From Rhodanobacter denitrificans (GTDB taxonomy: Bacteria; Pseudomonadota; Gammaproteobacteria; Xanthomonadales; Rhodanobacteraceae), in assembly GCA_003241385.1 (NCBI GenBank), contig QFPO01000010.1:1-64000 (forward strand): a stretch of DNA of 64,000 bases. The letters run 5' to 3'. The position numbers were made by a program, and so were the translations under genes. Position 1 is the first letter of the stretch. Each line of letters starts with the position of its first letter. The notes under the pieces are model-generated. The model saw only the letters and a program-made list of their open reading frames with translations. It had not been told where the DNA came from and made no database searches. Below, piece by piece: positions 27,406 through 35,205 of the stretch.

Positions 27406-27855
27406 TCAGGATGGGACGGCCGCGAGCCGGGCGAGGATCGCCTGGAGCCCGAACCGGTAGCTGTCCACGCCGAGGCCGCCGATCACGCCGACGGCGAGCG
27501 CCGACAGGACCGAGTGATGGCGGAACGCCTCGCGCGCGTGGACGTTGGACAGATGCACCTCGATGAACGGGATCGCCACCCCGGCCAGCGCGTCGCGCAG
27601 CGCGATGCTGGTGTGGGTGAAGGCGGCCGGATTGATCAGGATCCAGGCCACGCCCTCTTCGCGCGCGGCGTGGACCCGGTCGATCAGCGCGTGCTCGGCA
27701 TTGCTCTGGAAGCTCGCCAGCGCATGCCCGGCCGCCGTCGCGGCGGCGGCCAGCTCCGCGTCGATCGCAGCCAGCGTCGTCGAGCCGTAGACCTCGGGCT
27801 CGCGCGTGCCGAGCAGGTTGAGGTTGGGGCCGTGCAGGACCAGGATCTTCGCCAC
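27406..27855 (-). CDS. aroQ: 3-dehydroquinate dehydratase type II
   Basis: Third step of the shikimate pathway. 149 residues, with the family start ILVLHGPNLNLLGTREPEVYG (the catalytic Tyr in VYG), the FQSNAEHALID segment, WILINPAAFTHTS, and the catalytic His in IEVHLSNVHARE. Its position just before accB matches many gammaproteobacteria. GGCGAAG lies before the ATG. Confidence 0.97.
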   Translation of the reverse strand: MAKILVLHGPNLNLLGTREPEVYGSTTLAAIDAELAAAATAAGHALASFQSNAEHALIDRVHAAREEGVAWILINPAAFTHTSIALRDALAGVAIPFIEVHLSNVHAREAFRHHSVLSALAVGVIGGLGVDSYRFGLQAILARLAAVPS

Positions 27856-27914
27856 GGGGGCCTTAGCCGATCGAACAGGCGCGCAAGTGTCCTCGAAGTC
27901 GGCAATGCTGTCCA

Positions 27915-27935
27915 GTTCGGCGACGTTTGCCGAAC
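27915..27935. terminator. Hairpin between dnaG and aroQ
   Basis: GTTCGGC and GCCGAAC form a perfect seven-base stem with a seven-base loop, 23 bases past the dnaG stop. On the plus strand four Ts follow; on the minus strand none, so it may only weakly separate dnaG from aroQ. Confidence 0.35.
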
Positions 27936-27957
27936 TTTTGCCGCGCGCCGGCGCGAC

Positions 27958-29697
27958 TCAACGCCCGCCGGCCGCCAGCAGGCTGCGCAGCTCGTCGTTT
28001 TCGGCGGGACTGAGCGCGGTTTCGTGCAGTTTGCGCTGCAGATCGTCGCGGCGCTGCAGGCGCGCCTGGCGCTCGAGCTGCGCGAGCGCGCCGGCGAACT
28101 CGGCCTGCAGCGCGTCGCCGTCGCCGGGGAACGCCATCACCGCCAGCTTCTGCAGCGCGGCGCTTTCCTCGCGCTCGCCGAAGTGCTCGAGCAGGGCGCC
28201 GGTGGTCAGGCTCGGCCGGCTGCGCGTCAGCGCGATCAGCTCGATCAGCAGCGCGACGCCGGGCTGGCGCAGCTCGGCGAACGTCCACGGCGGCTCGACC
28301 GTCGCGCCGAGCGCCGGGTTCTGCACCAGCAGCGCGACCGCGGTGCGCACCAACGAGCGCTGCGGCGGCCGCGAGGCGCGTGCCTCGGCCGAGGCACGCG
28401 CGATCAGCGGCGCACCGGCCGGGCTCGCCGCGCCCGGCATGCGCGTGCCGCTGGCACGTTCGAGCTCGCCCTCCATGAGGTCGCGGAACGCACCCTCGGG
28501 GATCTGCGCGATCAGCGGCCGCGCCCGCGCGGCCAGCCGCGCCTTGCCTTCGAGGCTGCCCAGGTCCGATTCCTTGCCGACCTCGGCGAAGAAGAACGCG
28601 CTGAGCGGCGTGGCGGCCTTGAGGCGCTGCTCGAAGCCGGCCGCGCCCTCCTGGCGCACCAGCGAATCGGGATCCTCGCCCTCGGGCAGGAACAGGAACC
28701 AGGCCTGGCGGCCGTCGCGCATGCGCGGCAGCACCGACTCGACCGCGCGCCAAGCCGCCTGGCGGCCGGCGCGATCGCCGTCGAAGCAGAAGTAGACGTC
28801 GGCCGCGTTGCGGAACAGCAGCTCGGCGTGCTCGCGCGTCGTGGCGGTGCCGAGCGTCGCGACCGCCTGCGTGATGCCGGCCTGATGCAGCGCGATCACG
28901 TCCATGTAACCCTCGACGACGAGCAGGCGCGCGATCTTCTGGTTGGCCTCGCGCACCTGCCACAGGCCGAACAGCTCGTGACCCTTGTGGAACAGCGGCG
29001 TCTCGGGCGAGTTGAGGTACTTGGGGCCCTCGTCCTTGCCCATGACGCGGCCGCCGAACGCGATCGTGCGGCCGCGCCGGTCGAGGATCGGAAACATCAC
29101 CCGGTCGCGGAAGCGGTCGTAGCGCTTGCCGCCCTCGCCGCCGGCCAGCATGCCGGCCTTGTCGAGCAGCGCGATCCGCTGCGGCGTGCGGCCGAGCGCC
29201 TGCAGCACGCCGTCCCAGCTGTCCGGCGCATAGCCCAGACCGAAACGCGTACGCGTGGCCTCGTCGACGCCACGGCCGTCGAAATAGGCCTGGGCCCTGG
29301 GACTGGCCGCCAGCGCGCGCCGGTAGAACGCCGCGGCACCCTCGAGCAGCTCGAACAGCTCGGCGCTGTCCTCGCGGACCTCGCGCCGGCCGCCGCCTTC
29401 GTACGGCACCTTGAGGCCGACCCGCGTGGCCAGCTCCTCGACCGCGTCGACGAACTCCAGGCGGTCGTAATCCATCAGGAACTTGATCGCGCTGCCGTGC
29501 GCGCCGCAGCCGAAGCAGTGATAGAACTGCTTGGCCGGCGACACCGTGAACGAGGGCGAGCGCTCGTCGTGGAACGGGCAGCGCGCGGTCCAGTCGCGGC
29601 CGGCCTTGCGCAACGGCACGCGCTGCTCGATCACGTCGACGATGTCGACGCGGGTCAGCAGGTCATCGATGAAGCTGTCGGGGATGCGGCCGCGCAT
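27958..29697 (-). CDS. dnaG: DNA primase
   Basis: Makes RNA primers for replication at the DnaB helicase. 579 residues from the ATG at 29697. N-terminal CHC2 zinc finger: CPFHDERSPSFTVSP and HCFGCGAHG. The RNA polymerase core has the Toprim motif VVEGYMDVIALHQ and FDGDRAGRQAAWRA. The C-terminal helicase-binding part begins near 430. Alternatives two or seven codons upstream (GTG, ATG) are possible; I chose MRGRIPDSFIDDLL by family comparison. Unlike most gammaproteobacteria, no rpsU or rpoD flanks it. Confidence 0.96.
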   Translation of the reverse strand: MRGRIPDSFIDDLLTRVDIVDVIEQRVPLRKAGRDWTARCPFHDERSPSFTVSPAKQFYHCFGCGAHGSAIKFLMDYDRLEFVDAVEELATRVGLKVPYEGGGRREVREDSAELFELLEGAAAFYRRALAASPRAQAYFDGRGVDEATRTRFGLGYAPDSWDGVLQALGRTPQRIALLDKAGMLAGGEGGKRYDRFRDRVMFPILDRRGRTIAFGGRVMGKDEGPKYLNSPETPLFHKGHELFGLWQVREANQKIARLLVVEGYMDVIALHQAGITQAVATLGTATTREHAELLFRNAADVYFCFDGDRAGRQAAWRAVESVLPRMRDGRQAWFLFLPEGEDPDSLVRQEGAAGFEQRLKAATPLSAFFFAEVGKESDLGSLEGKARLAARARPLIAQIPEGAFRDLMEGELERASGTRMPGAASPAGAPLIARASAEARASRPPQRSLVRTAVALLVQNPALGATVEPPWTFAELRQPGVALLIELIALTRSRPSLTTGALLEHFGEREESAALQKLAVMAFPGDGDALQAEFAGALAQLERQARLQRRDDLQRKLHETALSPAENDELRSLLAAGGR

Positions 29698-29787
29698 GAG
29701 GCGCATAGGATATGCCACGCGGCCCGGCCGCCGGGCCGGCGGCGGCGCGTCGCGACGGGGCCGCCGCGACGCGCCGGGTGTTCACGG

Positions 29788-29961
29788 CTACGTGAACAGG
29801 TTGATGCCGAGCACGATGCCGAGGATCGCCAGCGCGACCAGCACGAGGAAGATGAAGAAGATGATCTTGGCGATGCCGGCCGATGCACCGGCGATGCCGG
29901 TGAAGCCGAGCGCGCCGGCGATCAGCGCGACCACGGCGAAGAAAATGGCCAACTTGAGCAT
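29788..29961 (-). CDS. UPF0391 (DUF1328) small membrane protein
   Basis: A 57-residue protein with two hydrophobic helices (LAIFFAVVALIAGALGFTG and KIIFFIFLVLVALAILGIVLG) and almost no soluble part. The FxGxxGxSAGIAK middle is the DUF1328 hallmark. AGGAGAG precedes the ATG. It lies alone between dnaG and engB. Family members are stress-related in some species; function is not established. Confidence 0.85.
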   Translation of the reverse strand: MLKLAIFFAVVALIAGALGFTGIAGASAGIAKIIFFIFLVLVALAILGIVLGINLFT

Positions 29962-30082
29962 GGCGACTCTCCTGGGTTGAGGGGCGAGGGCCGATCGCGC
30001 AACGAAGCCCCCGCGATCGAGCCCGAAGCGTGCCAGAGCGCGCCGCGCGCCGACCTGAACGGGATCGGCGCCGGTTTAGCGC

Positions 30083-30694
30083 TCAGTCAGCGCTGCCGAG
30101 TCCGAGCCAGCCCGACAGCACGCCGCGCGCCTCCTCGACGCCGGTCTTGGACAGCGACGAGAACAGCTGCGCGGTCGCCTGCGGTGCCAGCGTCTCCAGT
30201 TCCTTGCGCACCGCCATCAGCGTGCGCATGCCCTCGCTGCGCGAGAGCTTGTCGGCCTTGGTCAGCAGGCAGTGCACGGCGCGGCCGGTCGCGACCGCGT
30301 ACTCGAGCATCTGCTGGTCGAAATCGCGCAGCGGATGGCGCACGTCCATGATCAGCACCAGGCCCTTGAGCGCACCGCGCGTGCGCAGATAGGTGTCGAT
30401 CAGGCCGCGCCAGTGCAGACGCAGGTTGGCCGGCACCTTGGCATAGCCGTAGCCGGGCAGGTCGATCAGCCGGTGCGCCGCGTCGATCGGGAACACCACC
30501 AGCTGCTGCGTGCGGCCCGGCGTCTTGCTGGTACGCGCCAGGCCCTGCTGGTCGCAGATCGCGTTGAGCGCGCTCGACTTGCCGGCATTGGAACGGCCCG
30601 CGAACGCCGCCTCGGCCCCGTCGTCGGGCGGCAGATCGCGCAGATGGTGTGCGCTGATCAGGTACTGGGCGGTACGGAACGGATTCTTGGCCAT
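30083..30694 (-). CDS. engB: Ribosome biogenesis GTP-binding protein
   Basis: A 204-residue GTPase (YihA/YsxC/EngB) needed for 50S ribosome assembly. GTP motifs: AGRSNAGKSSALNAI (G1), SKTPGRTQQL (G2), DLPGYGYAKVP (G3) and LLTKADKLSR (G4). The ATG at 30694 is chosen by family comparison (MAKNPFRTAQYLISAHHLRD); upstream residues are proline- and arginine-rich and not conserved-looking. It is divergent from the DUF486 gene. Confidence 0.96.
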   Translation of the reverse strand: MAKNPFRTAQYLISAHHLRDLPPDDGAEAAFAGRSNAGKSSALNAICDQQGLARTSKTPGRTQQLVVFPIDAAHRLIDLPGYGYAKVPANLRLHWRGLIDTYLRTRGALKGLVLIMDVRHPLRDFDQQMLEYAVATGRAVHCLLTKADKLSRSEGMRTLMAVRKELETLAPQATAQLFSSLSKTGVEEARGVLSGWLGLGSAD

Positions 30695-30867
30695 GTCGGG
30701 AGTCGGGTCGGAGAACGGTCCGCGCCGGCACGGCGGGGAAGCGGCGGCGCCCGGCGGCACCGGCGCCCATTCTCGCCCAAGCGTGGCGCGCGCACACCCC
30801 GGGCATCGGCGATTGGGCTAGGCTCGCGCCCTTCATCCCCGCCTGTGCCCCGTGCCGGAGTGCCGCC

Positions 30868-31206
30868 ATGTGGACCTATACCGCCCCGATCCTGCTGCTG
30901 ATCGCTTCGAACGTGTTCATGACGTTCGCCTGGTACGGGCATCTGAAGTTCACCGACCGGCCGCTGTTCGCGGTGATCCTGGTCGCCTGGGGCATCGCGT
31001 TCTTCGAGTACTGCCTGCAGGTGCCGGCCAACCGGATGGGCTACGAGGTCTACAACCCGGCGCAGCTCAAGACGATCCAGGAGATCATCACCCTGGTCGT
31101 GTTCGTGGTGTTCTCGGTCACCTACCTCGGCGCCGCGATCAAGTGGAACCATCTGGTCGGATTCGCGCTGATCGTGCTGGCGTCGTTCTTCATCTTTCTC
31201 GACTGA
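30868..31206 (+). CDS. DUF486 / DMT-type membrane protein
   Basis: A 112-residue inner-membrane protein with four helices: APILLLIASNVFMTFAWYGH, FAVILVAWGIAFFEYCLQVP, IITLVVFVVFSVTYLGAAI and GFALIVLASFFIFL. The ANRMGYEVYNPAQLKTIQE loop is a DUF486 signature; the family belongs to the drug/metabolite transporter clan, with function unknown. CGGAG precedes the ATG. It is convergent with yigZ. Confidence 0.9.
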   Translation: MWTYTAPILLLIASNVFMTFAWYGHLKFTDRPLFAVILVAWGIAFFEYCLQVPANRMGYEVYNPAQLKTIQEIITLVVFVVFSVTYLGAAIKWNHLVGFALIVLASFFIFLD

Positions 31207-31225
31207 CGCGCCGGCGACGCCGGGA

Positions 31226-31831
31226 TCATCGCGCGGATGCCTCGGCGTCGCGCACGCTGCCGCGCCCGCGCGTCAGATCGCGCAGCCAGTCGGCGAAGGC
31301 CGCCGCCCGCGCGCGCGGCAGCGCGACGCGCAGCACCGTGCCGTCCGCATCGAAGGTTTCGTCGAGCCGCTCGGCCGCGAACTCGGGCAAGCGCGCATGC
31401 AGGATCGGCAGCGTCGGAAAATCGCAGCGCACTTCGAGCGTGATGCGCTCGACGATCGGCAGCCGCGCGGCCAGCCGCAGGCACTCGGCCGCGCAGCCGC
31501 CGTAGGCGCGCGCGAGGCCGCCGGCGCCGAGCTTGATGCCGCCGTACCAGCGCGTGACGACTACGACGACGCGGTCGAGCCCCTGCCCGTCGATCGCCTG
31601 CAGGATCGGCCGGCCGGCGGTGCCGCCGGGCTCGCCGTCGTCGGAGAAGCGGTACTGCTGGCCGTGCCGGTAGGCCCAGCAATTGTGCGTGGCGGCCGGA
31701 TCGGACACGCGTGCGACGAAGCGCAGTGCCTCCTCGACCGCGTCGAGTGGCGCGGCCACGGCCACGAAGCGGCTCTTCTTGATGTCCTGCTGCAGACGGC
31801 ACTCGCCGGCCAGGGTTTCGCTGCTCGCCAT
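31226..31831 (-). CDS. YigZ/IMPACT family protein
   Basis: A 201-residue UPF0029 family protein. Residues 1-115 match the IMPACT N-domain: IKKSRFVAVAAPL, HNCWAYR, FSDDGEPGGTAGRPIL, VVVVTRWYGGIKLGAGGLARAYG. The C-terminal 75 residues form the YigZ tail domain. In E. coli the paralogue is of unknown role; IMPACT acts on translation in eukaryotes. The ATG is six bases after a TACAAT box, so the message is probably leaderless. Confidence 0.92.
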   Translation of the reverse strand: MASSETLAGECRLQQDIKKSRFVAVAAPLDAVEEALRFVARVSDPAATHNCWAYRHGQQYRFSDDGEPGGTAGRPILQAIDGQGLDRVVVVVTRWYGGIKLGAGGLARAYGGCAAECLRLAARLPIVERITLEVRCDFPTLPILHARLPEFAAERLDETFDADGTVLRVALPRARAAAFADWLRDLTRGRGSVRDAEASAR

Positions 31832-31837
31832 CGCCGC

Positions 31838-31843
31838 ATTGTA
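31838..31843 (-). promoter_or_regulatory. -10 box six bases before the yigZ ATG
   Basis: TACAAT on the minus strand; the six bases GCGGCG and then ATG follow. No Shine-Dalgarno sequence is possible, so transcription and translation should start at the same base. Confidence 0.55.
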
Positions 31844-32049
31844 GGCGGCGCGGCGTGCTGGGCCGCCGGCCGCGCACGACTGCGCACGACCAGGCGCATC
31901 GACGCCGCGCGAGCGGCGGTCCGCTCAGAACGCGATCCGTCGTGTCGGTATCGCAATGCACCGGCCGCACGGCCTGCCAGGTCGCCCGAGCTGCCGCTCG
32001 CGACGCGCGCGAACGCGGAGCACCGCCGGTACGGCGCGGCGCGGCGGTC

Positions 32050-32907
32050 TCAATCGTCGAGCAGCGGCTGCAGATCGGCCGGAATCGCGCGGCGCGGGTG
32101 CACGCGCCGGAACAGCCGCAGGTTTTCGCCGGCCCAGTGGTGCTGACCATCGCGCTGCAGGCGGCGGATCTCGTCGAGCCACCGGTGCGGCGGCAGGCGC
32201 ATGTTGCGGCGCAGTTCGGTCGAGGTGATCGGCGCCGGACTGCCGACCGTGCCGCTGCGCGCGCGTGCGGCGTTCTCGGCCGGCGCCTCCTCACGAGCGG
32301 TCGGGGCCGCGACGCTGTCGGTTTGCGGTTTCGCATCGGCGGCCGCATCGGCAGCCTCGGTCTTCGGCGCCGTATCGGCCGGCGGGGGCGGCGGTGCTGC
32401 TGCTGCCGGCTCGGGTGCGATCTTGCGTTCGGCGCGCACCGTCACCGGCTCGGCCGCGGCACGATGCGGCGGCTCCTGCCGTGCCGGCGCGGCCGCCTTG
32501 GCCGGCGCCGCGGCGGACTGCGCCGAGGGCGCAACCGGCGCGGGCGGCTGCGGCGAGGGCACCGGCTCGGCCGGCGGCGGCATGATCGGCTCGACCGAGA
32601 TCACGCCGGGCGGCGCGGCCGGCTGCGCGACCGGCGCCGTGCCGGATGCGCTCTCGCGCTGCACCTGCCAGGCGATGCCGGCCGCGAGCACGACGCCGGC
32701 GACCGAGCCCAGGCCCAGCAGCCAGCGTTGACGCGGCCGGCGCCGCGTGTCGGCGCCGCGCACCGCGCGGGCCGCCTCGGCCAGGACGGCGCGATCGAGC
32801 CGGCGCGGCGGCTCGGGCCGCGGCAGCTTGCGGTAGAGCCGGCCGAGTTCGCCGCCGTCCTCGGCGAGGAATGCCGCCAGGTCATGCTCGCGACGATCGC
32901 CGCTCAC
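32050..32907 (-). CDS. Putative anti-sigma factor, membrane anchored
   Basis: A 285-residue protein that starts at the ATGA overlap with the ECF sigma gene, so it is translationally coupled to it. N-terminal cytosolic part of about 60 residues (DLAAFLAEDGGELGRLYRKL), one membrane helix near 63-80 (WLLGLGSVAGVVLAAGIAW), then a very long Pro/Ala-rich periplasmic linker (residues of about 85-220) and a small C-terminal helical domain (MRLPPHRWLDEIRRLQRDGQ). No HxxxCxxC zinc anti-sigma motif. The assignment rests on context and layout. Confidence 0.7.
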   Translation of the reverse strand: MSGDRREHDLAAFLAEDGGELGRLYRKLPRPEPPRRLDRAVLAEAARAVRGADTRRRPRQRWLLGLGSVAGVVLAAGIAWQVQRESASGTAPVAQPAAPPGVISVEPIMPPPAEPVPSPQPPAPVAPSAQSAAAPAKAAAPARQEPPHRAAAEPVTVRAERKIAPEPAAAAPPPPPADTAPKTEAADAAADAKPQTDSVAAPTAREEAPAENAARARSGTVGSPAPITSTELRRNMRLPPHRWLDEIRRLQRDGQHHWAGENLRLFRRVHPRRAIPADLQPLLDD

Positions 32908-33455
32908 GACTGGAACCTCGCCCGGATGCGCGCCAGCGCGTAGCGCAGACGCGACTTGACGGTCTCGCGGCCGGCGCCGGTCAGCTCGCCGATCTCCGCA
33001 AGCCCGAGTCCGCCCTCGATGCGCAGCAAGAACGCCAGGCGCTGTTCCTCGGGCATGTCCTCCAGCGCGAGCTGCAGCTTGCGGCGCTGCTCGAACTCGC
33101 TGAGCACGCGATCGGGCCGTTCGGCCTCGGGCGCGTCGAGCTGGCGGAACACCGCGTCGGCCTCCTCGTCGGAGACGGCCGGCCGCTGGCGGCGGAACCG
33201 GTCGACGATCAGGTTGTGCGCGATCTGCAGCAGCCAGGTCGTGAATTTGGCTTCCGGCCGGTAGCGCTCGCGCGCGGCGATCAGCCGGCTCCAGGTCTCC
33301 TGAAACACCTCGTCGGCGTCGGCGCGGTTGTGCAGGCCGCGCAGCGCGAAGCGATAGACCGTGCCGCGGTGGCGTCGATAAAGGATTTCGAAGGCGACGG
33401 TATCGCCCCCGGCGTAAGCCGACATCAGTTCTTCGTCCGTTCGTTCGACCCCCAT
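32904..33455 (-). CDS. ECF-type RNA polymerase sigma factor
   Basis: A 183-residue sigma-70 region 2 and 4 protein. Region 2: AGGDTVAFEILYRRHRGTVY and DADEVFQETWSRLI, TTWLLQIAHNLIVDRFRR (promoter -10 recognition). Region 4: LEDMPEEQRLAFLLRIEGGLGLAEIGELTGAGRETVKSRLRYAL (HTH). ATG at 33455; two in-frame ATGs 12-14 codons upstream are alternatives. It overlaps the putative anti-sigma gene by four bases. Its regulon is unknown; I found no obvious duplicate of its promoter within the window. Confidence 0.9.
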   Translation of the reverse strand: MGVERTDEELMSAYAGGDTVAFEILYRRHRGTVYRFALRGLHNRADADEVFQETWSRLIAARERYRPEAKFTTWLLQIAHNLIVDRFRRQRPAVSDEEADAVFRQLDAPEAERPDRVLSEFEQRRKLQLALEDMPEEQRLAFLLRIEGGLGLAEIGELTGAGRETVKSRLRYALARIRARFQS

Positions 33456-33612
33456 GCCGGCGAGGTTATGACAATCGGCCGGAGACGTCATCGACATGGC
33501 CTGCTGCAACGCGCGCGGGCGCATCGCGGGGTTCGGGCGGGCTCGACGGGGCAGACGGCACGCCGCGGCCCGGCGATGATGGCCGTCCCCTGTCGACCGG
33601 AGACCGATCGCG

Positions 33613-33966
33613 ATGAATGCACATGGCCAGGACCGGCGCATCGACTATATCGAGTTCGACGTCACCGACATCGAGCGCGCCAAGGCCTTCTACGGCGCGG
33701 CCTTCGGCTGGACGTTCACCGATTACGGGCCGGCCTACTGCGAGTTTCGCGACGGCCGTCTCAGCGGCGGCTTCGCGGTCGGCCAGCCGCCGCGTCCGGG
33801 CGGTCCGCTGGTGATCGTCTACGCCGACGATCTCGAGGCCGCGCAGCGCCGGCTCGAACAGGCCGGCGCGCGGATCAGCCGGCCGATCTTCGCGTTTCCG
33901 GGCGGACGGCGGTTCCATTTCGTCGATCCGGACGGCTACGAGCTGGCGGTCTGGTCGGCGCGCTGA
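33613..33966 (+). CDS. VOC (glyoxalase/bleomycin resistance) family protein
   Basis: A 117-residue single-domain VOC protein: DYIEFDVTDIERAKAFYGAAFGWTF, the central YADDLEAAQRRLEQAGA, and FHFVDPDGYELAVW. The fold binds a metal ion, but which reaction is catalysed is not evident. CCGGAG precedes the ATG. It is divergent from the sigma factor operon. Confidence 0.88.
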   Translation: MNAHGQDRRIDYIEFDVTDIERAKAFYGAAFGWTFTDYGPAYCEFRDGRLSGGFAVGQPPRPGGPLVIVYADDLEAAQRRLEQAGARISRPIFAFPGGRRFHFVDPDGYELAVWSAR

Positions 33967-34112
33967 GCGGCATCGCGCGAGGGGGTTCTGCTCGCACGCG
34001 CATCGGCGCTCCGCCCACCGGCGCTGCACCTGGCACCGGCACGGCATGCGCCGATGCGATGCCGGCCGGTCGCGATGGCGGCGGTCGACCGCGCCGGAAG
34101 CCGGTCGGCGAT

Positions 34113-34415
34113 TCAGCCGCGCGCGCCGATCAGGCGACCCATCGCCGCGAGATAGGCCGCAAACGCCCGCCGGCCGACGGGCGTGATGCGGATACGCGTC
34201 AGCGGCTTGCGCTCGACGAAGCTTTTTTCGATCGCGACGTAGCCGGCCTCCTCGAGCTTCTTCAGGTGCACCGACAGATTGCCCTGCGTGGCGTCGAGCG
34301 CGTTCTTGAGTTCGGTGAAGTCGGCGACCTCGACGTCGGCCAGATAGACCATCACGCCCAGCCGCAGACGGCCGTGGATGATCTCGTCGATGCCGCCGAG
34401 GTCGGCCAGGCCCAT
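34113..34415 (-). CDS. Winged helix-turn-helix regulator
   Basis: A 100-residue DNA-binding protein of the HTH_34 type (PF13601 by recollection). The pattern is IIHGRLRLGVMVYLA, then DFTELKNALDATQGNLSVHLKKLEEAGYV (recognition helix), then the wing VERKPLTRIRITPVGRRAF. It lies seven bases after a membrane protein gene, and the pair form an operon. Such regulators often repress their own operon; no operator was identified. Confidence 0.88.
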   Translation of the reverse strand: MGLADLGGIDEIIHGRLRLGVMVYLADVEVADFTELKNALDATQGNLSVHLKKLEEAGYVAIEKSFVERKPLTRIRITPVGRRAFAAYLAAMGRLIGARG

Positions 34416-34422
34416 CGCCGCG

Positions 34423-35058
34423 TCAGGTTCCGGCCTGCGCCACGCGCGCCTCGCGCAGCATGATCCAGCCCGGCAACGCCATCAGCCCGAACAGCGAGAC
34501 GGTGCAGACCACGAGGTAGTACGCCGATCCGTTGGCAAGCCCCAGCGCGACCGCGGCGACCAGCCAGCCGATCGCCGTCGCCAGCATCCAGGTGCGCCGC
34601 TGCAGCGCATGCATGACGTACCAGACCGCGCCCTGAAGCGCGAACACCACGGCCGGATACAGTAGCCAGACCTCCAGACTGCCCAGACGCAGCGCATTGG
34701 CGCCGAACACCGCGACCATCGCGAGATTGGCCAGGCCCGCGCCCGCGAACGTGGCCCCCAGTGCGCGGTTGGCGGAGGAGCCTTGCCGGCTGGCACCGCG
34801 GTCGCGCCGGATCGCCGCGATCAGCACGATCAGGAAGATCACGGTCACGGCGACGACGAAGCTCAGCGACGCCCAGCCGGGCCAGCGGATCAGCCCGGTC
34901 ATCTGTCCCCAATGGAACAGGCACTGCAGACCGTAGAGCAGACCGCCGGCCAGATAGGCGACACCGCCGGCCATGCGCGTGCGACCGGCGCCTTCGGCGA
35001 TCGAACGCAGGAAGGCCAGATCGTCTTCGGGCGAATGCGTGCGCGACGGGAGGGACAT
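34423..35058 (-). CDS. Membrane protein of unknown function
   Basis: A 211-residue protein with an acidic N-terminus (EDDLAFLRSIAEGAGR) and about six predicted helices, for example GVAYLAGGLLYGLQCLFHW, FVVAVTVIFLIVLIAAI, TFAGAGLANLAMVAVFGA and LATAIGWLVAAVALGLANG. I do not recognise a family. It is the first gene of a two-gene unit with the winged-helix regulator, a layout seen for self-regulated membrane proteins. Confidence 0.7.
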   Translation of the reverse strand: MSLPSRTHSPEDDLAFLRSIAEGAGRTRMAGGVAYLAGGLLYGLQCLFHWGQMTGLIRWPGWASLSFVVAVTVIFLIVLIAAIRRDRGASRQGSSANRALGATFAGAGLANLAMVAVFGANALRLGSLEVWLLYPAVVFALQGAVWYVMHALQRRTWMLATAIGWLVAAVALGLANGSAYYLVVCTVSLFGLMALPGWIMLREARVAQAGT

Positions 35059-35205
35059 GGGTATTCCTGTTCGATGGCCGCAGACGGCATCTTCGCGGCG
35101 CCGGGACGGTCTCCGACGGGACGTCGCCGGCGCGGACCTCGATCGATCGCTGCAGCGACCGCCGAGATCCGCGCAGCACGGCGTCGCGCAGCATGGTAGC
35201 CGGCT

